A stretch of 64,000 nt of DNA, taken from NCBI RefSeq assembly GCF_030915465.1, contig NZ_CP133267.1, forward strand, positions 2,324,501-2,388,500. Reading direction: 5' to 3'. Position 1 is the stretch's first letter. Every line of letters starts with the position of its first letter. Below, piece after piece: positions 26,736 to 37,232 of the stretch. The translations under genes and the position numbers were made by a program. Origin of the DNA: Neobacillus sp. PS3-34. GTDB lineage: Bacteria; Bacillota; Bacilli; Bacillales; Cytobacillaceae. A model generated the notes under the pieces. It was given only the letters and a program-made list of their open reading frames with translations. It was not told the DNA's origin and searched no databases.

Positions 26736-27566
26736 ATGCAGTGGAAAGGTAGAAGAGAAAGCTCGAATGTTGAAGATCGAAGGGGCATGGGGGGTAAAAC
26801 GCTCATTGGCGGGGGGATTGGCGGTATAGTCATCTTTCTTCTCGTGACGCTGCTTGGCGGTAATCCCGGTGACATTTTGAATAACATGACAAATGATACG
26901 GGTTCAAATACGAACGCCCCTTATGAGGAAACAGCCAAGGAGAAGGAACTCTCGCAATTTGTTTCTGTAGTCCTTGCAGATACAGAGGATGTATGGACTG
27001 AGGTATTCAAGGAGAAAGGGTTAGTTTACGAAAAGCCGACACTCGTATTATATAAAGACAGTGTCCAGTCTGCGTGTGGAACGGCCGGTGCAGCAGTGGG
27101 GCCATTTTATTGTCCCGGTGACCATAAGTTATACATTGACCTGAGTTTTTATGATGAGCTCCAGCAAAAATTTCACGCACCAGGGGATTTTGCGATGGCT
27201 TATGTCATTGCCCATGAGGTTGGCCACCATGTGCAAACCCTTTTGCATACTGGTGATAAGGCCACGGCGGCTCAACGGCACAGCAATGAGTATTCAGTAC
27301 GGTTTGAATTGCAGGCCGACTATTTAGCTGGTGTATGGGCCAAGCATGCCCAGGGAAAGGGATATCTCGAAAAGGGGGATCTGGAAGAAGCGTTGAATGC
27401 AGCAAATGCTGTCGGTGATGATAACATCCAAAAAAAGGCGCAGGGATATGTTGTTCCGGAAAGCTTCACACATGGTACTTCAGAACAGAGAAAGCGCTGG
27501 TTTAATAAAGGATTTGAAAACGGAACGATAGAAGGAGGAGACACCTTTAAGGCAGCCAATCTTTAA
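26736..27566 (+). CDS. YpfJ-type neutral zinc metallopeptidase
   Basis: This is a 276-residue protein with M-Q-W-K-G-R-R-E-S and the G-rich G-G-K-T-L-I-G-G-G at the N-terminus, one TM segment (about 28-46), and a zincin domain with H-E-V-G-H-H-V-Q (about 161) and a later E-L-Q-A-D-Y. This is the putative neutral zinc metallopeptidase (YpfJ) family, found widely but of unknown substrate. C-A-x-G and Y-C-P-G-D upstream are conserved too. ATG 26736 follows GGGGAGG. The frame is intact and a strong terminator follows. Confidence 0.9.
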   Translation: MQWKGRRESSNVEDRRGMGGKTLIGGGIGGIVIFLLVTLLGGNPGDILNNMTNDTGSNTNAPYEETAKEKELSQFVSVVLADTEDVWTEVFKEKGLVYEKPTLVLYKDSVQSACGTAGAAVGPFYCPGDHKLYIDLSFYDELQQKFHAPGDFAMAYVIAHEVGHHVQTLLHTGDKATAAQRHSNEYSVRFELQADYLAGVWAKHAQGKGYLEKGDLEEALNAANAVGDDNIQKKAQGYVVPESFTHGTSEQRKRWFNKGFENGTIEGGDTFKAANL

Positions 27567-27589
27567 GATTATATTTTAAATAGATAAAA

Positions 27590-27630
27590 AGAAGAGGAGG
27601 AGCCGAATGATGCGGTTCCTCCTCTTTCTT
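27590..27630. terminator. Terminator between convergent genes
   Basis: GAAGAGGAGGA-GCCG pairs with CGG-TTCCTCCTCTTTC. It serves ypfJ-like and rluF-like genes. Confidence 0.85.
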
Positions 27631-28345
27631 ACCACTCTCTTGGCTGGTAGTTTAGGTCTTCAAATAATTGATTGCGTTCTTTCTTCGATAAATCTCTCCA
27701 TTGACCAAGGGGAAGGCTGCCGAGATGAATATTCATGATGCGCGTTCGCTGAAGCCTCATCACATCATATCCTAGTGCAGCACACATTCGGCGGATCTGA
27801 CGGTTTAATCCTTGTGTCAAAGTGATTTGAAAAACATATTTGGAAAGCTGTTCGACTTTGCAGGGCAGCGTTTTTGTATCCAAAATTTCTACTCCGGCTG
27901 CCATTCGCTTTAAAAACTCCTGAGTAATTGGCTTGTCTACTGTAACGATATATTCTTTTTCATGCTTATTTTCGGCCCTCAATATTTCATTGACGATATC
28001 CCCATCGTTTGTTAGAAGTATCAAGCCGTCTGAATCCTTATCCAGCCGCCCGATATGAAAGATTCTTAATGGATGGTTGACCAGGTCAATAATATTTCCT
28101 TTTATGTGCCTTTCTGTCGTGCTGGTAATGCCTACGGGTTTATTTAAGGCGATATAGACGTAATCTTTTGAAACCCGGATTGAATTTCCGTTAACCCGAA
28201 CATCATCACCAGGCTCGACCTGGCTCCCTACTAGTGCTAATTTTCCATTTATCGTAACTTTGCCTTCACTAATTAATTTATCTGCACCGCGCCTGGATGC
28301 CATTCCAGATTCAGCGATGAATTTATTTAATCGCAGGTTAACCAC
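27629..28345 (-). CDS. RluB/RluF-family 23S rRNA pseudouridine synthase
   Basis: This is a protein of about 235 residues with an N-terminal S4 RNA-binding domain ([16 protein letters not shown]) and a catalytic domain with [10 protein letters not shown] (catalytic Asp about 100) and L-N-R-Q-I-R-R-M. It converts a uridine of 23S rRNA to pseudouridine; RluF-type is most likely from the short length. The start is uncertain: homologues begin M-R-L-N-K, which here is CTG (28336) eight bases after AAGGAT. GTG 28345 is too close to that site, and GTG 28387 has no site. CTG may be the true start. Confidence 0.88.
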   Translation of the reverse strand: MVNLRLNKFIAESGMASRRGADKLISEGKVTINGKLALVGSQVEPGDDVRVNGNSIRVSKDYVYIALNKPVGITSTTERHIKGNIIDLVNHPLRIFHIGRLDKDSDGLILLTNDGDIVNEILRAENKHEKEYIVTVDKPITQEFLKRMAAGVEILDTKTLPCKVEQLSKYVFQITLTQGLNRQIRRMCAALGYDVMRLQRTRIMNIHLGSLPLGQWRDLSKKERNQLFEDLNYQPREW

Positions 28346-28413
28346 ATCCTTAAGTGGAGAGTTGTTTTTAATAGAATACCCAACCACAGCCGTATTTTCA
28401 ATGGCTTTACATA

Positions 28414-28453
28414 GTGACAGGCACCTGGAAGTTTACTGGAAGGTGCCTGTCAC
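28414..28453. repeat. GTGACAGGCACC hairpin repeat, copy 1
   Basis: GTGACAGGCACC (28414-28425) and GGTGCCTGTCAC (28442-28453) are perfect 12-base arms. There are four copies in this window (others at 36381, 37171 and 43062). This one lies between the pseudouridine synthase and the kinase. Confidence 0.85.
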
Positions 28454-28538
28454 CAAAATTATTATGGAAACGGGTCCGTGTCTGGTTTATGATGAAGATA
28501 GAATATTATGAATACAACTAGGTATGGGTGGGAGTCCG

Positions 28539-30165
28539 TTGTTTCTTTTAGACTACATTGTAAATCTCTCAATTTTTTCATTAATGGTCAGTACACCGTT
28601 AGTCATCAGTTCATTCTTTAATCACAGACCGCATAAGCAATTTCAACTTTGGGTCGGCTTATATGGGGGCATCGTTTCCTTCATTCTTGTTTTGTTATCC
28701 ATTCACCAACAAGGTTATTCCTACGATATAAGGTATGCCCCTGTCATATTAGTTTTTGCTTATTTTGGCCAGCGGCTGGTTTCATTACTGGAGGATTTGC
28801 ATTGCTCACAAGGCTAATGACGAGCGGCAACTGGATCCCGGCAATTATCGGCTGGGTATTCATTATGGCGGGGTTTTCTGTCATCTACTTGTACCTGAAA
28901 CCTCTCACACCCGTAAAAAAATGCATCACATTTTTTGCCTCTTATATTTTTATCTATATTATCACTGTTCCGTTCATTTTTAACATTTTTAGAGACAAGC
29001 CTTTCTTTCATTTTCAATATTTACTTTTTGTAATGCTAGGTGTAATCATAGGGGGGCTGCTAATCGAGTCCTACGCCAAGCTTTATAGAATCATTACCGA
29101 GAGAAAGATAATGGAAAAGACTTTGGAAGCAAGTGAATCGAAATACCGACTAATCGCAGAGAACACGTCCGATCTCATTGTGGTTATGGATAAAAAGCAA
29201 TCAATTAGCTATTTCTCTCCTTCTCATGAGCAGGTGTTAGGGTACGAGGGCCAGAACTGGAAAACATTGAATTGAGTAAGTTAATTCATCCGGACGATGT
29301 CGATATGTTTAAAAATACGATTAAGAGCTTGTTCGAAAATAACGAATCTCAATCGATGGAATTCCGATTCAAACACAAGGAAGGTTTTTGGATTGAATTT
29401 GAGTCCCACTGTATGCCTGTCAGGGGAGAAAAAAATTACATAGAGAATACTGTCATTATAAGCAGGGATATTTCAGAGCGGAAAAAAGCGGAAGAATTTC
29501 TTTTGCAATCTGAGAAGCTGTCGATTGTCGGAGAGCTGGCAGCCGGGGTAGCACATGAAATTCGGAATCCTCTGACAACCATTAAAGGCTTTGTGCAGCT
29601 TTTTAAAAGAGAGGATACTAATTCGATCGTTTTTACGGACCTTCTTCTAAGTGAACTGGAAAGAATTGAGAATATTACTAGCGGGCTGCTCTCTTTGGGT
29701 AAACCACAAGCCGTCCAGATGAACCGTTCGGATTTGGGAGAGTTGATTGAAAATACACTGGAGTTACTTTCGCCGCAGGCCAATATGAATGATATCCAAT
29801 TTAAATTCAGCTCTGCAGAATCTCCATTCTTTATGATATGTGAAAAGAATCAGTTAAAACAGGTTTTCCTGAATATTCTTAAGAACGCTATGGAGGCCAT
29901 GGATGAAGGCGGAGATATTCAAATTAATCTGCGTAAAGGGGCAGAAGGCGAGTGCATTGTTTCATTTCAGGATCAAGGCTGCGGAATACCAGAAGAACTG
30001 CTCCCCCGTTTAGGTGAACCCTTTTATACTCTGAAGGAAAAAGGGACAGGGCTCGGGTTAATGATTTGCCATAAAATTATAAAACAGCATCATGGCAGTA
30101 TTACCTATCAAAGCAAAGTGAAGGAAGGAACGTTGATTGAAATCAGGCTGCCATTGGTAAGTTAA
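28539..30165 (+). CDS. KinB-like sensor histidine kinase, two apparent frameshifts
   Basis: The corrected product is about 542 residues. Domains: 5TM-5TMR_LYT membrane sensor (about 1-190), PAS (about 210-320), HisKA with V-A-H-E-I-R-N-P-L-T-T-I-K (about 335-347) and HATPase with N box and G-T-G-L-G-L (about 500). This architecture is that of sporulation phosphorelay kinases such as KinB/KinD. TTG 28539 is four bases after GGGAG; ATG 28524 is an alternative. Breaks near 28764 (TTTTGGCC for TTTTGGGCC) and 29248 (GAGGGCC for GAGGGGCC) both restore one G. No partner regulator is adjacent, as usual for phosphorelay kinases. Confidence 0.85.
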
Positions 30166-30207
30166 GAAAATACAAGCTATGAAGCCATCTTCCATAAAAT
30201 AAAAACA

Positions 30208-30245
30208 AGGGTGCCCGAGTTGAGTTAGGGCGCCCTTATTTAATT
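30208..30245. terminator. Terminator between convergent kinase and LysR genes
   Basis: AAGGGTGCCC pairs with GGGCGCCCTT (one mismatch), followed by ATTTAA. Confidence 0.6.
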
Positions 30246-31154
30246 CTCTTTTCGAAAGAAAGCAGAGGATTGAGGCTGATAGGAACGGGATTGGATCAAG
30301 GTAATAAATTCTCTGACAGCGTATGGTATATAACGATTTTTTGCCAAAATAACCCCTACCTTCCAAGGGATATAATGTGTCAAGGAAACCGTTTGTATAT
30401 TCCCTCCCTTGACCCTTTCACAAATGGATTTAGGGAAAAAGGTCACTCCAAGATTTTTTGCCACCATTTCCGCCATAAAGTCCCATTGCGAGCTTTCATA
30501 AGCAATATGAGGTTCAAATCCCGCCCGGATACATTCCTCCCGCATCAGCTGGTGCAGGGCAAATTCCTTCGTAAACAAGATAAAGTTGTCCTTGCTCAGC
30601 TCGGAAAGTGAAACTTCTGACTTATCGGCAGCAGGATGTGAAGCATTGGCCAGCAGCATCATTTCTTCCTCAATAAACGGAACTGCCTCGAATTTTTCTT
30701 CATCAACCGGTAAAACCACTACACCGAAATCAACTTCTCCATCTATGACTTTTTGTTCAATTTTCCTGGCTCCATCCTCTACCAGCTGGATAACAATCTC
30801 AGGATATAGTTCATGATAATCAGCCAGAATGCCAGGGAAAAACAAGGTGCCAATTACAGGAGGCAGGCCGATTGTTACCTTCCCTTTTTTCAAATTCATC
30901 AAATCGTATAGAGAAACGGATAGGTCATTTAAGCCGTTTAGTATCTTTTTAGCCTGTTCGTATACAATTTTGCCGGCATCCGTCAATTCTATTTGTCTTG
31001 CACCACGGTCAAACAGGATGACATCAAGTTCTTCTTCCAAGCTTTTAACCATTTTACTAAGAGTGGGCTGGGAAAGGTGGATTTCCTGTGAAGCCTTAGT
31101 GAAGCTTTTACTTCTAGCTACCTCTAAAAAGTAGCTTAACTGGCGAATATCCAT
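30240..31154 (-). CDS. LysR-family regulator (CidR-like)
   Basis: This is a 304-residue LTTR: HTH in the first 60 residues (M-D-I-R-Q-L-S-Y-F-L-E-V-A; S-F-T-K-A-S-Q; S-Q-P-T-L-S-K-M-V) and a substrate-binding domain with I-G-L-P-P-V-I-G. It resembles the CidR/YwbI group. It is divergent from a GntP permease and a 3-hydroxybutyrate dehydrogenase and probably regulates them. A dyad ACTAT-N5-ATAGT lies between. The frame is intact. Confidence 0.88.
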   Translation of the reverse strand: MDIRQLSYFLEVARSKSFTKASQEIHLSQPTLSKMVKSLEEELDVILFDRGARQIELTDAGKIVYEQAKKILNGLNDLSVSLYDLMNLKKGKVTIGLPPVIGTLFFPGILADYHELYPEIVIQLVEDGARKIEQKVIDGEVDFGVVVLPVDEEKFEAVPFIEEEMMLLANASHPAADKSEVSLSELSKDNFILFTKEFALHQLMREECIRAGFEPHIAYESSQWDFMAEMVAKNLGVTFFPKSICERVKGGNIQTVSLTHYIPWKVGVILAKNRYIPYAVREFITLIQSRSYQPQSSAFFRKEN

Positions 31155-31170
31155 TCTTTTTTCTCCTATT

Positions 31171-31196
31171 ACTATTTTGCATAGTATCTATAGTAT
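31171..31196 (+). promoter_or_regulatory. Putative LysR operator
   Basis: ACTAT (31171-31175) and ATAGT (31181-31185) form a dyad with five central bases, overlapping further ATAG/CTAT steps to 31196. It fits the T-N11-A LysR pattern and lies 17 bases upstream of the lysR start. Confidence 0.5.
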
Positions 31197-31332
31197 TAAT
31201 TCATTTTACCTATTCATACATGAGGAGTAAACTTTTCTTTGTTGTTTTTTTTTTGAATGTTTAACGAACAACGGGGATGTGTCAAAAGAAGCGAATTATA
31301 CTTCTTAATTTTTGTTTAACACGAAGGGGGGC

Positions 31333-32625
31333 ATGAAAATGCTGAGTATAGCAGTAGGCTTAGTTTTGCTTATGGTTTTAGCCTATATGGGATGGTCCAT
31401 TATATGGATTGCACCGATCGTCGCTGGAATTGTGGCTTTATTGAGCGGCCTGGATTTAATGGATACCTATACGGGAACATATATGACAGGGTTTGTTGAA
31501 TTCGCAAAAAAATGGTTCCCGATCTTTTTATTGGGTGCTGTTTTTGGAAAGCTGATGGAAGATACGGGTGCTGCCAAGGCGGTTGCCTATCAAATCACTA
31601 AGTTTATAGGGAAAAAACGTGCCATTTTAGGTGTGTTGGCAGCATCGGCCATTTTAACATATGGCGGTGTAAGCCTTTTTGTTGTTGTTTTTGCCATTTA
31701 TCCAATCGCACTTGCTTTATTTAAGGAAGCAAATATTTCAAGAAAACTGATTGCACCAACGATCGTGTTAGGGGCATTCACATTTACAATGACGGCAGTG
31801 CCTGGCACACCGCAGATTCAGAACTTGATTCCTATGGCTTCTTTTAAAACAACGCCAATGGCCGGTTCTGTAATGGGAATTGCGGCAACGATTGTAATGG
31901 CAGTTGGTGGGTATTTCTGGTTAGCTTTCAGGGAGAAAAAAATGACTGCAGCCGGAGATACATTTAAGAATTTAGAAACAATGGAAGAGAGCGCTACATC
32001 TGAATCAGATAATCTGCCCAATTGGCTGTTATCTTTAGTGCCGCTTTTGCTGGTAGTTGTTTTACTGGATGTTGTGAAGCTGGAAGCAATCCCATCTCTA
32101 TTGGCAGGAATTGCAGCCATCATTCTCATAAACATCAGGCAGTATAAAAAGTTTATTCCATCTATCAATGAAGGGGCAAAGGGTTCAGTATTGGCCATTA
32201 TTAACACAAGCGCCGCAGTCGGATTTGGCGCCGTTGTTACGGCAGTGCCTGATTTTAAACATATTACCCAAATGCTGTTGGGTATTTCCAGCAATCCTCT
32301 CGTATCAGAATCATTAATTGTTCAGATTCTTGCAATGATAACCGGTTCTGCATCAGGGGGAATGGGAATTGCCCTCCAGGCATTAGGAAAAACGTATTAC
32401 GGACTAGCTCAAACAACGGGAATTGATCCTGAAGCATTTCACCGAATGGCTTCCATTGCTTCGGGTGCATCAATCTTGCCGCATAACGGAGCATTATTGA
32501 CACTATTGGCAGTTACAAAGGTGACGCATAAGGATTGTTATAAGGATGTTTTTATGGTTGGTCTCGTTATTCCCACAATTGCGATGATTGTTGGGATATT
32601 GATGGCTTGGATTGGCCTGATTTAA
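31333..32625 (+). CDS. GntP-family permease, probable hydroxybutyrate transporter
   Basis: This is an approximately 430-residue membrane protein with about 12 hydrophobic segments and the GntP-family features M-G-W-S-I-I-W-I-A-P, T-G-A-A-K-A-V-A and A-V-P-G-T-P-Q-I-Q-N. ATG 31333 directly follows a GGGGGG ribosome site. GntP members carry gluconate and other organic anions. Here the gene is 22 bases from a 3-hydroxybutyrate dehydrogenase, so hydroxybutyrate is the likely substrate (inference from context). The divergent LysR gene is its probable regulator. Confidence 0.85.
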   Translation: MKMLSIAVGLVLLMVLAYMGWSIIWIAPIVAGIVALLSGLDLMDTYTGTYMTGFVEFAKKWFPIFLLGAVFGKLMEDTGAAKAVAYQITKFIGKKRAILGVLAASAILTYGGVSLFVVVFAIYPIALALFKEANISRKLIAPTIVLGAFTFTMTAVPGTPQIQNLIPMASFKTTPMAGSVMGIAATIVMAVGGYFWLAFREKKMTAAGDTFKNLETMEESATSESDNLPNWLLSLVPLLLVVVLLDVVKLEAIPSLLAGIAAIILINIRQYKKFIPSINEGAKGSVLAIINTSAAVGFGAVVTAVPDFKHITQMLLGISSNPLVSESLIVQILAMITGSASGGMGIALQALGKTYYGLAQTTGIDPEAFHRMASIASGASILPHNGALLTLLAVTKVTHKDCYKDVFMVGLVIPTIAMIVGILMAWIGLI

Positions 32626-32647
32626 CAAATTAAAGGAGTGGATAAAC

Positions 32648-33424
32648 ATGGTCGAAAATAAAGTGGTTGTCATTACTGGATCTGCAAGCGGAATTGGATT
32701 TGAAATAGGTAAAACTTTCGCAGAAAATGGAAGTAAAGTTGTCCTGACAGATTTGAACGCAGAAGGCGTAGAGAACGCTGCAGAAGAGCTTCGGAAGCTT
32801 GGATTCGAAGCAATTGGACTTAAAGCGGATGTTACGAGTGAAGAAGATATCAAAAATATGATTGAGACAGCACATAAAAAATATGGCCGTGTCGATGTGC
32901 TGATTAACAATGCGGGCTTGCAGCACGTTTCTCCTATTGAAGAATTTCCTACAGCGAAATTTGAGTTAATGATTAAGATTATGCTGACTGCACCATTCAT
33001 TGCAACAAAATATGCATTTCCTATAATGAAAGAGCAAGGCTTTGGACGTATCATCAATATTGCTTCCATTAATGGATTAGTAGGCTTTGCAGGAAAAGCT
33101 GCTTATAACAGTGCAAAACACGGCGTTATCGGCCTGACTAAGGTTGCTGCCTTGGAATCTGCACCATTTGGTGTTACGGTTAATGCGCTTTGCCCTGGTT
33201 ATGTGGATACACCACTAGTACGTGGCCAGCTTCAGGATATTGCTACGACAAGAAATGTACCTTTAGACAAGGTCCTTGAAGAAGTCATTTATCCATTAGT
33301 TCCTCAAAAACGTTTATTAGATGTAAGTGAAATCGCAGATTATGCGATGTTCCTAGCAAGTGATAAATCGAAAAGTGTAACAGGACAGGCGATTGTCATC
33401 GATGGCGGTTACACAGCTCAGTAA
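32648..33424 (+). CDS. bdhA: 3-hydroxybutyrate dehydrogenase (SDR)
   Basis: This is a 258-residue SDR with the cofactor motif T-G-S-A-S-G-I-G (about 10-17), N-N-A-G (about 89), Y-N-S-A-K (Y about 153) and the G-L-Q-H-V-S-P-I-E segment typical of 3-hydroxybutyrate dehydrogenases. It oxidises (R)-3-hydroxybutyrate to acetoacetate with NAD. It lies directly behind a GntP-type permease in one operon, which supports uptake and oxidation of hydroxybutyrate. The frame is intact and a terminator follows. Confidence 0.88.
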   Translation: MVENKVVVITGSASGIGFEIGKTFAENGSKVVLTDLNAEGVENAAEELRKLGFEAIGLKADVTSEEDIKNMIETAHKKYGRVDVLINNAGLQHVSPIEEFPTAKFELMIKIMLTAPFIATKYAFPIMKEQGFGRIINIASINGLVGFAGKAAYNSAKHGVIGLTKVAALESAPFGVTVNALCPGYVDTPLVRGQLQDIATTRNVPLDKVLEEVIYPLVPQKRLLDVSEIADYAMFLASDKSKSVTGQAIVIDGGYTAQ

Positions 33425-33444
33425 TGTAATAGGCAAAATACTAA

Positions 33445-33485
33445 GGGGTGCTGAATCGTAAAGATTCGGCACTTCTTCTCTTTTT
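33445..33485 (+). terminator. Terminator of the permease-bdhA operon
   Basis: GTGCTGAATC (33448-33457) pairs with GATTCGGCAC (33463-33472) and is followed by a T/C-rich run ending in five T's. Confidence 0.85.
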
Positions 33486-33663
33486 GCTGCAAACGAGAAT
33501 GGTAATGCAAAACATTCCAGACATTGAGAAACATTCAATTATATGGGTTTACTGCTAATAATTATTATCTATTCCATACTCTAAATTAGTAGTAAAATTC
33601 TAGGGTTGATTGATTGTATTAGTCAATCTGCCAATTATTTTAAAGAGAATAGGGGATTGGAAA

Positions 33664-36372
33664 TTGCTAAAAAAGAAATTTTATCAAGTTTCTGTATCTA
33701 TTATTGCTGCAATGGTGGTTTTAAGTAATATCAGCTTAATGCCATCAACAGCGAAGGCATATACGTCCAATGACGAATTGGACAACCGTGTTATTTTTCA
33801 AAGCTTCAGTCTTTTCCAGCCATATGAAAGCAATATGTATAATGAGCTTGCTGCTAAAGGCGATTTGTTGAATGAATGGGGAGTAACCGATATTTGGCTG
33901 CCACCTGCCTATCGTTCATTTAGCATGGCGCGTTATATGGAAGGTTACGCAATGACTGACCGGTATGATTTAGGAGAGTTCCCACAGGGTCCTAATAATA
34001 CTAAAGCAACCAAATATGGTACTAGTGATGAACTGAAGGACATGATTAACACACTTCATACAAAAGGCTTGAAGCTTCAATTGGATTTAGTTCCAAATCA
34101 AATGCTTGGACTAAGCGGCCGTGAAGCAGTCTCTGTAAAGCGTGTTGACAGTGCAGGGAATTTATTTAAAAACCCATATACTTCTGGTATGACAACAAAC
34201 ACCACTGGAGATATGTATTTAGCCTATACCAAGGGCGGCGGCAGGGACAGGCAAAATACGGTTATATTAAGGAATGGAATAAAGATTACTTTAATGGTAC
34301 TTCACTGCAAGGCCAAGGGTTAAGCCGAATTATGACGGATGAAAATGGTAAGGCTTACCGTTATTACGGACCAGGAAACGCAAACAACTATTTGCCTGAA
34401 TGGTTGGAAGAAGCGGCAAGTGTAAACAAAATCAATACAGTGGACAGTTATTTATCAGTAGACGGCTGGTACGCAGCTAAAAATGCAGCTACTTCTGATG
34501 ATTTCTGGAAACCAATGCTGATTAATTATGCTAATGATAAAGGCTATTTAACATACATGAGCCAAAATGGCTATCCGTCTGTAGATGATATTATCAATGG
34601 CAACAATGGTGATATTGCAGCAAAAACAGATGCATATATTAAAACACAATCAGCCTATGGCTACGGTTCTGAAGAAAAATCATTGCAAAATGATAATTCC
34701 GGAATCGATGTACAGGATCAATTCTTATTCGTTAATGAAGACGGAACACCTAAGCACTCTATTAATCATTCAATCGATAACAATACTGAATTCCTTGTAG
34801 GATTGGATATTGATAACTCAAATCCAACGGTTCAAAAAGAACAAATAAACTGGATGAACTGGCTGCTTGATACTTATAAATTTGATGGTTTTAGAATTGA
34901 TGCTGCCAGCCACTATGACAAACAGGTATTGCTTGACGAAATGCAAGTTATGAAACAGCATTTTGGCAGCGACTTGAACAATCATTTAAGCTATATTGAG
35001 TCTTATTCAGGTGCACAGGTTCCGTTTGAAAAAGCAAACGATTATGGCCAGCTATCAATGGATTCAGGCTTATATTACACTTTCCAAAATGCACTGGGCA
35101 AGAATACGAACAACCAGGCGCTATGGACACTTGCAACCAACTCAATGGTCAACAGAATGGCCTTGGGCAAGCAACTGCTACACCGAACTGGTCTTTTACA
35201 AATAACCACGACCAGGAGAAAAATCGTATTAATCAAATCATGATTGATTTGTATGGCATTAAGCCAAACCAACAGTACGGAACGAGCACGCCACCTAAAT
35301 CATTTGAAGAGCAATATGATAAAGCGACTGAAAAGAAAGCATTGGAAATTTATAATGCGGACATGGAAAAAACAGATAAACAGTATGCGCCGCATAACGT
35401 CGTAAGCCAATATGCTTATCAGTTAACGAATAAAGATACGGTTCCAATGATTTATTATGGTGATATGTTCAAAACAGACGCTTCTTATATGAAGGAGCAA
35501 ACGGTTTATTATGAACCAATTGAAAAGCTTTTAAAAGTTAGAAAAGGGTATGCGTATGGCAAACAAAATGTAACATCCTATAAAACGAATACATCGCCAA
35601 CCGTTGCGGGTAAAGACTTAATCTCGAGCGTGAGATACGGTAAAGACCGCAATACTGGTGTTGCGACGGTAATCGGCAGTAATTCAAAGACGAATACAAC
35701 GGTTAACGTGGATATGGGTTCTGCGCACGCAAACCAGGTATTCGTGGATGCAACTGGTTTTAACTCTCAGAAACTGGTTACGGATAATAAGGGTACGTTA
35801 ACGATTAATGTAAAAGGCACAAAGAATCCTCAGGTGAATGGATATTTAGGTGTCTGGATCCCGACAAAGGATAAAGCTCCTGCGATTGCACCGCAAAAAA
35901 TTGCGGTTTATCAAGGTAAGAGGGCTACATTAAAGCCGCAATTGGTGAGTTCTAACTCCAAGCTTGCTTCAGTGACTTACACCTCTTCGAAAAAGAGAGA
36001 GCTACTGTAGACAGCATGGGTGTTGTTCGCGGAAGAGTGGCTGGAACGGCTGTAATCACTGAAACGGTTACAACAAATGATAATTTTGTTCTTTACACCA
36101 CAGTACCGGTTGAAGTAAAAGTAAATACAGTGACACTTAATGCGAACGGTGCAACATTAAAAAGAAGCAAAACGAGATTTATTTCTGTGAAGTCTGCTTC
36201 TGACAAAATTAAATCAGTCACTTATGCTTCTTCAAATAAGCGATATGCGACTGTCGACAGCAAAGGGCGTGTAAAAGCTGTCAGATACGGAAAAGCAACC
36301 ATTACAGCCAGCTACAAAACACAAGGCGGCTACGTTGTCATCAAGAAATTTGCAGTAACAATTAAAAAGTAA
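33664..36372 (+). CDS. GH70 GtfC-like 4,6-alpha-glucanotransferase with Big_2 repeats, three apparent frameshifts
   Basis: The corrected product is about 903 residues, secreted (signal peptide about 1-31, ending T-A-K-A). The catalytic (beta/alpha)8 barrel has motifs in GH13 order: I L-D-L-V-P-N-Q (about 137), II F-R-I-D-A-A-S (nucleophile Asp, about 409), III Y-I-E-S-Y-S (acid/base Glu, about 445), IV T-N-N-H-D-Q-E-K-N (about 512). Motif IV and I as N-H-D-Q and P-N-Q are the marks of the non-permuted GtfC branch of GH70 rather than alpha-amylase. Two Big_2 domains close the protein. Breaks lie near 34242, 35153 and 36003, each one G short before C. TTG 33664 follows AGGGGA. It would rework starch into alpha-1,6-linked glucans outside the cell. 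Confidence 0.75.
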
Positions 36373-36380
36373 TACAAAGG

Positions 36381-36425
36381 GTGACAGGCACCTTCCAAAT
36401 TATTGGAAGGTGCCTGTCACCCTCT
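36381..36425. repeat. GTGACAGGCACC hairpin repeat, copy 2 (terminator position)
   Basis: Perfect 18-base arms (36381-36398 with 36403-36420) are followed by T's. It lies directly behind the glucanotransferase gene and may act as its terminator. Confidence 0.85.
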
Positions 36426-36495
36426 TTTTTTAAGAGGAAAATGAAGCCGTTTTGTTGAACCTTTTAAAAACGATATTTTTTGAAGGGAGAAAGCT

Positions 36496-37174
36496 ATGAG
36501 GCAAATTATTGCACTTGGCGGCGGAGGTTTCTCTATGGAGCCAGAAAATCCAATATTAGATCAATATATTCTTAGCCAGTCGGATAAAGTCAGGCCAGCA
36601 TTTGTTTTATTCCTACTGCCAGTGGCGATTCCGATAATTATATCTCCAGGTTTTATCGTTTTTTTGAAAATCAAGAATGTACACCCTCTCACTTATCTCT
36701 CTTCAGCCGCCAACAAGGGATTTGGAAGGCTTTATCCTGGAAAAGGATATTATTTATGTTGGCGGGGGAAGTACAAAGAATTTATTGGCTCTTTGGAAGG
36801 AATGGGGCTTGGATACTATTTTAAGAAAAGCATGGAATAAGGGGATCATTTTAGCCGGAATAAGTGCAGGTTCGCTATGCTGGTTTGAAGAAGGCGTTAC
36901 AGATTCCTATGGAGATGAATTAGAGCCAATAAAGTGCCTTGGCTTTTTGAAAGGAAGCAATTGCCCGCATTACGATGGAGAAATAAAGAGGCGGCCAGTT
37001 TTTCAAAAGCTAATTCTTGCTGGAAATTTAAAAGAGGGAATTGCGGCAGATGATGGTGCTGCGATTCATTTTATTGATCAGGAGATAAGCAGAATTGTAA
37101 CTTCAAGGCCGGGCGCAAAGGCGTACCGAGTTGCTACCTCTGATAACCAGATTATCGAGACAATTATAGGGTGA
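36496..37174 (+). CDS. Peptidase E (S51 family), two apparent frameshifts
   Basis: The corrected product is 226 residues. It starts M-R-Q-I-I-A-L-G-G-G-G-F and has the nucleophile segment G-I-S-A-G-S-L-C-W (Ser about 120), typical of S51 dipeptidase E, which releases N-terminal Asp from dipeptides, and of related cyanophycinases. Breaks lie near 36592 (AGGCC for AGGGCC, giving I-C-F-I-P-T-A-S-G-D) and near 36718 (G3 for G4). ATG 36496 follows GAAGGGAG. Its stop codon lies inside the third hairpin repeat. The frame is read through when both bases are added. Confidence 0.85.
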
Positions 37175-37210
37175 CAGGCACCTTCCAAATTCCTGGAAGG
37201 TGCCTGTCAC
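37171..37210. repeat. GTGACAGGCACC hairpin repeat, copy 3
   Basis: Arms GTGACAGGCACCTTCC and GGAAGGTGCCTGTCAC (37171-37186 with 37195-37210). The peptidase E stop codon TGA (37172-37174) is within the left arm, so insertion near the gene end may have set the present stop. Confidence 0.85.
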
Positions 37211-37232
37211 CCATCCATAGGGGGTGGGAGAA

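Noticed and set aside
33664..36372. Ordinary secreted alpha-amylase
   Set aside because: Motif I P-N-Q and motif IV N-N-H-D-Q-E-K-N with Big_2 tails match the GtfC branch of GH70 better.
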